A DNA stretch of 64,000 nt from Bipolaris cookei. Lineage: Eukaryota; Ascomycota; Dothideomycetes; Pleosporales; Pleosporaceae. Each line of letters opens with the position of its first letter. Within the stretch, counting starts at the first letter, position 1. A program made the position numbers and the translations under genes. The notes beneath the pieces were generated by a model, which did no database searches, was not told the DNA's origin, and saw only the letters and a list, made by a program, of their open reading frames with translations. Below, one piece after another: positions 55,926 through 64,000 of this stretch. Location: NCBI GenBank assembly GCA_002286855.1, contig NRSV01000042.1, forward strand, positions 248,001-312,000, given 5' to 3'.

Positions 55926-56790
55926 AAGTTTCTGCGGGTAAGGGGGTTGAGTGGGTGAGTGGTTTGCCGAAACGATTATTTTTTCAACTTTGTTTCTGTT
56001 ATCCTGGATCCAATTCTTGTGTTTTATTATTGTTGTTATTATTATTGTTATTCCATTATAGTCTATGTAGCTCGTAGCCATGTAAGACTTTGGCCGGAGG
56101 CCGTTCTATGGGGTAACTATTTACAATTTGGGGGGTTTTGTGGTGTATAGCGTAGCTGTGGTGCTTCGGCCTTTATCTAGTTAAGCTATTACTAGCTTTC
56201 TAGATGCCTAGTGCTGAAGATCAGTTGGAGTAACAGGGAGAGATGTAGGGTAGCTAGGCTGCCTTCCAACGAGCTCTCTTATTTGTGTTTTGTTTGGGCT
56301 GTTGAGCAAATGAGGACGTATACATGAATTAGCTCTGTTGCATTCTTGATCTTTATAACTGTTGTTTTGTATAGCTGATGCGTATATAGTTGTACCCAAT
56401 TCCGGCCATATGATTTCTACAACTCCAAAATATACACAACCGTGGGAGTTTGCTGGCAAACTTAAGTTATCCCACCAATTCCCTGAGCATTCTCGAATCC
56501 TCCACCCCCCCTTTATCTCCCTTCATACAAACCAGGGTTTAAATTATAATCATAGATTTTCCGGCCACACGCAATCATGAGCTTATGTAGTATAAGTTTA
56601 AGCAACGCTACAAGGAGGAGGGGTATTATGACAATGTGAATAGGTAAGGAGGAGAATAAAGCAAGGAGATGAATACTAGAATTGTCACAGGTATATACGG
56701 TATAGATAGGTAGAATCTGTTATTATATTATGTATAGGTATTAATAAGAGATTAGGTAACGTGAGTGTACGTATAGCGAGATTGCCGGTA
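55926..56790. other. AT-rich flank of the transposon
   Basis: AT-rich DNA with many TA steps follows the NAPE-PLD stop. It may contain remnants of older repeats. The subterminal motif ACGTATAGCGAG occurs once here (56770-56781) as well as inside the element, which hints that the insertion lies in, or next to, another copy. No gene is supported. Confidence 0.45.
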
Positions 56791-58624
56791 ACGTCAACGT
56801 ATAGCGAGTACGTAGCCGGACATACCAAGGCCCCACCAATTTAGACTATTACATGACCATTGCACGCGATATCTCAACACCACAATATGCAAAGGCCTTC
56901 GAACGAATCTCAAATACAGCTCGCATTACAGGCTATTCAACGTAATGCGACACTCTCATTACCACATGCTGCAGCAATCTACAGCGTGCCTGAACGTACA
57001 CTAAGACGAAGACGCGCAGGAAAGCTCTCTCGACAAGATTGCACGCCCAACTCAATGAAGCTCCTTGTAACAGAATAAGAGAAGATTTTCGAATATATTC
57101 TAGACCTTGATGCGCGAGGATTTCCGCTGCGCCTCTCTGCTGTCAAAGATCTTGCTGATTCTTTGCTGGCTACCCGCCACCGCGACCCTGTTGGCACAAA
57201 CTGGCCTAAAGCATTCATAAAACGTCGCTCAGAACTAAAGATAAAGTCCAATCGAAAGTACGACTATAGGAGGGCCCTCCGTGAAGATTCTGAGCTTGTG
57301 TAAGGCTGGTTCCGTCTTGTACGGAATACTAAAGCCAAGTATGGTATCCAAGACGACGTCATGTACAATTTTGATGAGACGGGCTTCATGATGGGCATGC
57401 ACAACTCATCAGCAGTAGTTACAGCCTCTGGGCATCGATCAAAGCCAAAATCTCTGCAGTAGGGCAACCGGGAGTGGCTTACCAGCGTGGTTTGTGTCAG
57501 CGCAGCTGGTTGGGCGATCCCACCTTTGATCATCTTTCAAGGCAAGCACCACCCCTCTGCCTGGTACAAAGGGGAGAGCCTGACTCGGGACTGGGTTCTT
57601 GCAGTCTCTGAGAATGGCTAGAGCACTTTGATAAGCATTCAAAAAAACGCACTATTGGAGCCCATCGTCTGCTCATTCTTGATGGTCATGAGAGCCACAA
57701 CCCAGTCGAGTTCCAGCAATACTGCAAACAGGCAAAGATTGTTACTCTTTGCATATATCACCACTCTTCTCACCTGCTGTAGCCACTTGATGTTGGCTGT
57801 TTTTCGCCTTTGAAGAGGGCGTATGGGTGCCAAGCCGAGGAGATGATGCGTAACGGGATCAACCACATGACGAAGATAGAGTTCCTACCTGCCTTCTAGC
57901 AGGCCTATTGCAAAACCATCATAAATGACAATATCTTAGGCGGGTTTGGAGGCGCTGGCTTAGTCCCACACGACCCAGAGGTGGTGATATCGAAGCTTGA
58001 TATTAAGCTACGGACGCTAACACCACCTGCTACAGAAGATCTGTCCTGGCTGTCGCAAACCCCAAGCAATACCCTAGAATTAGGGTCGCAATCGACGCTG
58101 ATGAAGCAGAGGGCTCAGAGGCATATAGACAGCTCGCCAACAAGTATGGTGGTTGCTCTTGAAGAGCTAGCCAAAGGCGCTGCGATTATTGCGCACAAGG
58201 TGGTATTGTCGCAAAAAACGTATCTCTGAGCTTAAAGTAGCTAATGCAGCCGCCACGCGACGAAGATCGCATAAAAGAAAGCGAGTGCAGAAAGAAAGGA
58301 CTCTAGTATTTGAGGAGGGAGAGCGATTAGCAACTCTAAAGGAGTTTGGGGTGAGTGATGATGGGTAGAAGGCAAAGAAGAGAGCGCACGCTGAGGTGGG
58401 TGAGCCGTCGCAAAGGCACTGTAAACGCTGTGGTAAGACAGGACATAACTCGCGCACAAGTAAGCAAGATATAGAAGTATGTTCTAAGTAGAATAGCCTA
58501 TTGCGATTTCTGTTTACTATTATGGTCGCGTTGTAATAGTCCTATAATAGTCGTGAAGTTGGTGGGGTCTTGGCACTGTGAGCAACTCGCCCTACGTACT
58601 GAGCAGCTCGCTATACATTGACGT
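56791..58624 (+). mobile_element. Fot1/pogo-type DNA transposon, decayed
   Basis: The element is about 1.83 kb, close to the usual size of Fot1-class elements. Its ends are inverted repeats: the left reads ACGTCAACGTATAGCGAG (56791-56808), and the complement of the right end (58624 leftward) reads ACGTCAATGTATAGCGAG. A second shared block, CCAAGRCCCCACCAA, lies at 56826-56840 on the left and about 58563-58577 on the right. TA dinucleotides at 56789-56790 and 58625-58626 fit the TA target duplication of the Tc1/mariner/pogo superfamily. The interior is a transposase remnant in the same orientation. Flanking genes appear intact. The right end stops only 90 bp before the ATG of the metallophosphoesterase gene. 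Confidence 0.88.
56887..58490 (+). pseudogene. Broken pogo/DDE_1 transposase
   Basis: The frame opens with SQIQLALQAIQ and YSVPERTLRRR (Psq/CENP-B-type helix-turn-helix). It continues to YNFDETGFMMGM (first DDE Asp), WAIPPLIIFQGK, LILDGHESHN (second Asp) and SHLL-PLDVGCFSPLKRAYG. Stops interrupt it at 57076, 57301, 57460 and 57619 and, after a frame change, at 57780 and 57897. About eight codons seem to be lost at 57619, together with the frame. Most stops are explained by single C-to-T or G-to-A changes of Gln or Trp codons, as expected of RIP. A further shift near 58227 precedes a CCHC-type zinc knuckle (HCKRCGKTGHNSRT) whose last Cys is now Ser. The copy cannot make active transposase. Confidence 0.85.
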
Positions 58625-58714
58625 TATACGTTATTAATTTGTTACCACGACACGGCACGCTCTCCGAGAGTTGCCCGCCACAAAGCGATAGGACGTACCC
58701 TCAGCCCCTCGGCA

Positions 58715-59764
58715 ATGCTTTTCGAGCATCTCAACCCCTGGTACCGTCCGCCGTCTGAGTTCGACCCAGCGTCCCTGGCCGCCGTCTTCTTCCAGGCGCC
58801 CGTCAAGCTACTGCTCCACCACACATACCAGTTCCTCAGCCACCTGCACTCCACGCCCGGGCCTCTTCAGCAACTACCCATACGCGTCGTTTGCATATCA
58901 GATACGCACAGTCAAATCCCAGACAATGTCCCAGATGGCGATGTGCTCATCCACGCTGGCGACATGACGAACGACGGGAGCGTGGCAGAGATACAAAAGC
59001 AGATTGATTGGTTAAGCGCGCTGCCGCACAAGGAAATTGTAGTAATTAGCGGGAACCATGACACGTTTCTCGATCCGAGGGTGCGGGCTTCGCTGCCGGA
59101 AGAGCAGCGACGAGGCGCGTTGAACTGGAAGAGAGTGCATTACTTGCAGCACCGACGCGTCAGTCTCACGATCAAGGTCCAGCCTGTGCATGGCGGCGAT
59201 GCTGCTATCAGTGCGAACGCCCCGTTGCTGGCTGCGGATCAGTGCCAGAGACGCATACGTATATATGGCGCGCCGCAAATACCAGCCTGTGGCCCTATGA
59301 ATGTTCACGCGTTCCAGTACGAGAGGGGTCAGGATGCTTGGTCGGAGACTGTGCCTGAGGACATAGATATTCTGGTCACGCATACACCACCGAAATTCTA
59401 CCGCGACCTCTCGTTGCCAGTGGGCCTAGGCTGCGAGCACCTGCTGGCCGAGGTCCAACGTGTAAAGCCTGCTCTACACGTCTTTGGTCACGTACACTGG
59501 GGAGCTGGACAGACAGTCGTCTGGTGGGACAAAGCACATGATGCCTATGTGCAAGGGCTATCGATCCAGTCGAAATGGACTCGTGGGCTGCTGAACCCAA
59601 CACTGTGGTGGAATATCGTAAGGGTTGTTTACCGCGGTGTAAGGGAACTACTATGGGATCGTGTGTGGGGAGGCCAAAGCCCTAATACTATCATGGTCAA
59701 CGCAGCCCAGATGCATGGAAACACAGGGCATCTGACTAATTCCATCCAAGTCGTCGACATCTAA
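58715..59764 (+). CDS. Calcineurin-like metallophosphoesterase
   Basis: A single exon of 349 aa. The metallophosphoesterase motifs are in order: VVCISDTHSQ (Asp63, His65), DVLIHAGDM (Asp83), VISGNHD (115-117), ILVTHTPP and HVFGHVHWG. The size and arrangement match the UPF0046/MPPED (239AB) group, small cytosolic or membrane-associated phosphodiesterases. The N-terminal 50 residues include an amphipathic or hydrophobic stretch (APVKLLLHHTYQFLSHL) but no clear signal peptide. The natural substrate is unknown for this group. The coding region starts 90 bp after the end of the transposon, so its promoter must lie partly in transposon DNA unless transcription starts very close. Confidence 0.9.
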   Translation: MLFEHLNPWYRPPSEFDPASLAAVFFQAPVKLLLHHTYQFLSHLHSTPGPLQQLPIRVVCISDTHSQIPDNVPDGDVLIHAGDMTNDGSVAEIQKQIDWLSALPHKEIVVISGNHDTFLDPRVRASLPEEQRRGALNWKRVHYLQHRRVSLTIKVQPVHGGDAAISANAPLLAADQCQRRIRIYGAPQIPACGPMNVHAFQYERGQDAWSETVPEDIDILVTHTPPKFYRDLSLPVGLGCEHLLAEVQRVKPALHVFGHVHWGAGQTVVWWDKAHDAYVQGLSIQSKWTRGLLNPTLWWNIVRVVYRGVRELLWDRVWGGQSPNTIMVNAAQMHGNTGHLTNSIQVVDI

Positions 59765-60046
59765 TGTTGCCCATCACGGTATACCAGTACAAGTCGTAAT
59801 CGTAATGTATAAGTGAACACCTTTTTGATCAACACAGCAATAGCACTTCATTGTCGGGAAGCCTTTTCAAACTAAAAAGGATTCTGTTGATTTAGCTCGA
59901 CTATCTCTCACACGAGAGGCCAAGTTCAACATGGAGACCAGGCAGATTCGCCGTTCCCCGCGACTTTATTGTGGTCATAAAACCATAAATCGTGCAAACC
60001 ATGCCATGCCATATTCCACCATTGAGAGCCACTTTTGCGCATACGC

Positions 60047-60660
60047 TCAGAGACGACGACCACGGCGACCACCCTTTCTCCTGGTCGAGTCGGATGGGGT
60101 AGGGGTGACGTCCTCGATACGTCCGATGCGCATGCCAGCACGGGCAAGAGCGCGGAGAGCGGACTGGGCACCGGGGCCGGGGGTCTTGGTGCCGTTACCA
60201 CCAGTAGCTCGGATCTTGACGTGGAGAGCGGTGATTCCGAGTTCTGCATATGTTAGTCTGTGCAAAAGAAATCCCTCAACATGCCTGACTTACCCTTGCA
60301 GCGAGCGGCGACATCCTGAGCTGCCAACATGGCGGCGTAGGGAGAGCTCTCGTCACGGTCGGCCTTGACCTTCATGCCCTGTTGTACTGATCAGCGACTG
60401 TCGCATATAGTGAGTACGTCTGGGCGCACTTACACCGGTGACACGGGAGATGGTTTCGCGGCCAGACAGATCGGTAATGTGGACGAAGGTGTCGTTGAAA
60501 GAGGCGAAGATACGGGCAACACCGAAGACGAGCTCACCCTACAAGATGGTCAATTCATGCTGCTGTTTCCAATTGTCTCGCGATGACGAACCTCGCGGAC
60601 CTGGGGTCCGAGCTGGATGTTCTCCTGAGGGGCGCGGGCAACCTTCTGCTTGGGAGGCAT
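60047..60660 (-). CDS. RPS14: 40S ribosomal protein S14 (uS11)
   Basis: Four exons, 60660-60592, 60538-60434, 60378-60294 and 60243-60047, give 151 aa. Introns are 53, 55 and 50 nt with donors GTTCGT, GTAAGT and GTAAGT. The sequence is unmistakable: MPPKQKVARAPQENIQLGPQ, FGVARIFASFNDTFVHITDL and SGRETISRVTGGMKVKADRD. It ends in the rRNA-binding tail TPTPSDSTRRKGGRRGRRL. uS11 sits on the platform of the small subunit near the mRNA exit. It is divergent from TYR1, with 252 bp between start codons. Confidence 0.97.
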
Positions 60661-60912
60661 TTTGGCGGTAATTACGATCTGGGCGTGACTGGCGGATTCG
60701 TGATGCTGTCGGCGATTGCAAAGACGAACTTTCTGGTGGGTGGAAATCGCTTGTGTGCGGAGGAACGTAACGCCGCTGTTAGCGCGCCAAGACTCGGACC
60801 TAAGTTTTCTCTAGTAGCTGTGAGACGCCTCCAGTTCTTGCCTTTACTTTTCGCCATGGGCTGATCACCAATACCGCACCCACGCACAAGAGCGTGCGAC
60901 ACAACTGCAGCC
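60661..60912. promoter_or_regulatory. Divergent RPS14/TYR1 promoter
   Basis: Only 252 bp separate the two start codons, so the ribosomal protein gene and the tyrosine-pathway gene must share control DNA. No single site is diagnostic. Confidence 0.65.
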
Positions 60913-62721
60913 ATGCTGGACGACAAGAGTATTGGCCTCATTGGCATGGGCGACATGGGCAAGATGTATGCTCGACGCCTAAGCAGCGCTGGATGGAAGT
61001 GAGTGCATTCACGCGTGCAATAGTCCAAGCTCGACTGGTTTTGAAGTTAGTAAGTCATAGCCTCTTTTACTCTCCTCCCCCCCTGTTATGATGACCGTGA
61101 GTGCATTTGGCTCGAGTACGGCGTCGTGTCCGCGCTGTTACCGTCTTGGCTTTCAGCATCTGGTCACGGCGTCGTCCATGATGTGAATTCTCGCTACCTA
61201 ACTTTATACAACTCTGAACTACACCAACTCCAATCCGCATGGTTCATACTTGTTATACCAACTTTGCTAACCAGTTGCTCACAGATTGTTGCGATGATCA
61301 GCTTTGCTAATACGATGCCTCTCAAGGGTTCATGCTTGCGACCTCCCGGATAAACTTGATTCATTAGTAGAAGAGTTCAAGGACTTTGTAGGATAGCACT
61401 TTTATATAAACTCGATGAATGAAGTCATGCTGAGACTGTGCCAGCCCAGAGTGGAAATCATGCAAAACGGCCATCTTGTGTCTCGGTGCAGCGACTACAT
61501 CATCTACAGCGTTGAGGCCAAGAATATCGATGCGGTTGTCAAGGCCTTTGGTCCTTGTATGCCGATGCTCCTGCTACTGACATTGTCCAAAACTGACCTG
61601 TCTTGCGTATAGCTACCAAGGTTGGCGCTATAGTTGGCGGGCAAACGTCATGCAAGACCCCAGAAATGGATGCTTTTAACAAGCACCTTCCCAAGGATGT
61701 CAGCATCGTCTCGGTACACTCCCTCCATGGGCCTGGTATAGATCCGAAAGGCCAGCCGTTGGTGTTGATCAAGTACCGCGCCTCAGATGATGAATTTGCG
61801 TTTGTAGAGAATATCATGTCCTGCCTTGGCTCGAAGCACGTATACCTTAGTGCTGAGCAACACGATCGCATCACAGCGGACACGCAAGCAGTAACGCACG
61901 CTGCCTTTTTAAGTATGGGTGGCGCATGGTGTGCCAACAACCAGTACCCGTGGGACAGCTCCCGTTACGTTGGCGGTATCGAAAATGTCAAGATGAACAT
62001 TACTCTTCGCATCTATTCCAACAAGTGGCACGTCTACGCTGGACTGGCAATTCTCAATCCGGATGCGAAGAGGCAGATTAAGCAGTATGCCGAATCGGTC
62101 ACTGAACTGTTCAAGCTTATGCTCGCTGGGCAGCGGGATGAATTACGCGAGCGTGTGCATGCTGCGCGTAAGGCTGTATTTGGTGACAATGCAAGCGGCA
62201 AGAAGCTGTTGCTGCGGGATGACTTGCTTGACCAGTTCGCCTTGGGCACAATTCCAGAGAAGAAGCTGAAAAACAACCACCTGAGCTTGCTCGCCATGGT
62301 AGATTGTTGGTGGAAGCTAGGCATAGTGCCCTATGACCACATGATTTGCTCTACGCCGGTAAGAACTGCAATATTTTTTTAAACTCGACAAAACATGCAT
62401 GAATTTCCTTGGTTCACTGACCATTGCTCTTTTTAGCCCTCGCGCATGTGGCTCGGCATCACCGAGTATCTCTTCTGCAACCCAGCTCTACTCGAAGAAG
62501 CCATTGAGACGGCCATTGATGACAACACGTTCCGCGCCGACGACCTCGAATTTACTTTTGCAGCTAGAGATTGGAGCTCGCGTGTCACCCTAGGCAACTT
62601 TGATGGTTACAGGGATAAGTTTGAGCAGATTCAAAAGTACTTTGAGCCCAGGTTTCCCGAGGCAACTAAGCTGGGGAATGAGATGATTAGGGTTATTCTG
62701 CAGAAGACGCAAGATAGTTGA
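60913..62721 (+). CDS. TYR1: Prephenate dehydrogenase (NADP+)
   Basis: Five exons, 60913-60998, 61327-61387, 61445-61556, 61613-62358 and 62437-62721, give 429 aa (yeast Tyr1 has 452). It oxidatively decarboxylates prephenate to 4-hydroxyphenylpyruvate in tyrosine synthesis. The Rossmann loop is GLIGMGDMG at residues 8-16. Later blocks are VEIMQNGHLVSRCSDYIIYS, IVGGQTSCK, VSVHSLHGPG, HDRITADTQAVTHAAFLSMG and SLRIYSNK-like LRIYSNKWHVYAGLAI. The end is EFTFAARDWSSRVTLGNFDG and GNEMIRVILQKTQDS. The exon 2/3 junction uses the acceptor CCAG at 61441-61444, the only one that keeps phase. Intron 1 is 328 nt, far longer than the rest (56-78 nt). Confidence 0.93.
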
Positions 62722-63143
62722 GCATGGTGGGGATGCGTATGTTAGGTATTCTGCAGCTGACTTTGATGAATAATGGTGTCTTCGGAATGATAACTTATAT
62801 CTTTTACTACTATAGTCATTCTGCTTTCACCCTTGTGCTCAGGCGTTATTCTCCATACTTAAATTTAATGAATTCTTTTTATTCATTACATTACGTTCAT
62901 GTAAGAACTTGAGCAATATAACTACAATTCTAGCTGTATATTACGATCGCTCTATAGAGGGATTTCTATGCTTCGCTCAGCTCAACAAGCCGAGCTCCAC
63001 AAAGCACTTCTTCGCCCTAAGGATCCAGTCTCGTCGCTCACTATAACAGATTAGCTAGTAGATATAGTAGCATAAAGATAATAATATATAGCTAGAGATG
63101 TATCTTCTCTTAGTACTAGTATGAAGCTGTAGCTATACTACTG
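62722..63143. other. AT-rich intergenic stretch
   Basis: TA-rich DNA between the convergent TYR1 and NmrA-like genes. It may be a RIP-affected remnant; no gene or element end is visible. Confidence 0.4.
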
Positions 63144-64000
63144 CTAAGCATTCTTTCCCACAATCTCCCATGTATTCTCGAAAGTTAGCTTTTCAACTAC
63201 ATCCCTGAACTCCTCACTTAATAGAGGCCCCTCCTGGTAATGGAAATGCCCTTTCTCCATCCACTGAGCATACGCTGCTAGCCACCCAATCACAAACCTT
63301 TTCGCTCTTTCCTCGCCCCCCCCCCCCGCCCAAACGACTCGTAAAGAACCTCTATCCCCGATGTCTCACTTACTTTCCCCCTATCTGTCTTTTCTTAACT
63401 ATCATACACGACTTCAAACTTGACTCCCATGTGTTTCTCTGCCAATGTAACAACCTCATTCCAAGTTCGATTGTCCTCCGAAATGAAGTACCGTTTCTGC
63501 CATGTCCCTGGCGGTTTAGCCAGAAGATGTGAAAGGTACTTGCCGGTTGAGGAAGTATGTGTAAATGACACTGGAACATTCCCAGAGCCAGGAATCGCGG
63601 CGTATTTAGCGGACAGGGAGACTGTGATTGGCAGAACTGTCACGTGTGTGGGGAGTGGAATGTAATATTCCATGAAAACGCCTGGGTGGATAACTGCAAA
63701 TTCTAGAGAAGCTTGGCCAAGTGCTCCAGTTATTCTTTTGTAACCGGCTATACGTGGGGCGAGAAAGGGTTTTTTAGCATGTCTGATCAACGAAGTAATT
63801 AGCTATGATGCGTATGAGAACTAATGGGGAAGATATTGAACTTGTTAGTGAAGGGAAAGCCGCTGAATAAGCTGAGTATGAATCTCTTTGTTGTACTCGA
63901 ACGCTCAGCGGCTTCAATAAGATTCAACTCTTCCGGGAAACCCAAGGGCCCACTGTAGATTGAGATCACTGCCGAAACTTTATTTTCATCAAGCAAGGTC
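63144..64000 (-). pseudogene. NmrA-like NAD(P)-binding gene, damaged, partial
   Basis: It runs off the right edge, so the start is missing. From the edge it reads LLDENKVSAVISIYSG and LNLIEAAERSSTTKRFILS, typical of NmrA/isoflavone-reductase-like Rossmann proteins. A probable intron (about 63852-63794, GTTCAA to ATCAG) leads to HAKKPFLAPRIAGYKRITGA and VIHPGVFMEYY. The frame stops at TAA 63395-63397 after KFEVVYDS. Family-like sequence resumes downstream: RFVIGWLAAYAQWMEKGHF, then LSEEFRDVVEKLTFENTWEI, to a stop at 63144-63146. Between them a run of 12 G (plus-strand C, 63316-63327) has the wrong length to keep frame. Either the gene is broken, or the homopolymer was miscounted and an extra intron removes the stop. 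The family is clear; its intactness is not. Confidence 0.6.

Noticed and set aside
34794..62721. DAHP synthase and TYR1 as an aromatic amino-acid cluster
   Set aside because: They are 25 kb apart with a dozen unrelated genes between; co-location is likely chance.
1..64000. tRNA, rRNA, CRISPR, integrase or toxin-antitoxin features
   Set aside because: Visual search for B-box-like GGTTCGA motifs, spaced direct repeats and prokaryotic features gave nothing convincing; a covariance-model scan would be decisive.

Overview
The window is nuclear DNA of a filamentous ascomycete, most likely a dothideomycete of the Pleosporales type. The evidence is short phase-consistent introns (about 43-100 nt, GT...AG, CTRAY-type branch sites), CT-rich leaders, fungus-specific genes (CFEM, DASH Dad4, fungal Atg15, Ies6) and a decayed Fot1/pogo-type transposon whose stop codons look like repeat-induced point mutation (RIP). 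Exon joins were built by hand from splice motifs, reading phase and recalled family sequences. No alignment or transcript was available.

Layout, left to right. 0-7 kb: 3' part of a secreted phytase-like esterase, glucosidase II beta, a broken SnoaL-like gene in AT-rich DNA, a GCIP-family protein and a CFEM GPI-type surface protein. 7-18 kb: two large gene-poor stretches around a 1,229-aa disordered protein of unknown function; the second holds two ordered minisatellites, one built of ACGCGT-containing decamers. 18-31 kb: a TACC/Slk19-like coiled-coil protein, a VPS9 Rab5-type exchange factor head to head with ATG15, and a rhodanese plus tyrosine phosphatase of the MAPK-inactivating class. 32-39 kb: an unknown protein with a conserved-looking CxxC tail, DAHP synthase, NSE1 and GOT1. 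39-48 kb: IES6, DAD4, ARP5, a short-chain dehydrogenase, a 91-aa orphan and RPL7. 48-56 kb: a 3.3-kb gene-poor stretch, a Pho80/Clg1-like cyclin and a mitochondrial-type NAPE-PLD-like hydrolase. 56-64 kb: the transposon, a metallophosphoesterase, RPS14 head to head with prephenate dehydrogenase TYR1, and a damaged NmrA-like gene running off the right edge.

Functional links. ARP5 and IES6, which form one module of the INO80 remodeller, sit within about 1.2 kb of each other with only the small kinetochore gene DAD4 between them. VPS9 and ATG15 share a 563-bp divergent promoter and both act in endosome/vacuole traffic. DAHP synthase and TYR1 are the entry step and a tyrosine-branch step of aromatic amino-acid synthesis, but lie 25 kb apart and are probably together by chance. 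I found no convincing defence system, CRISPR array, biosynthetic cluster or RNA gene. The best leads are the INO80 gene neighbourhood, the decamer array, the two uncharacterised proteins and the transposon lying next to a gene start.
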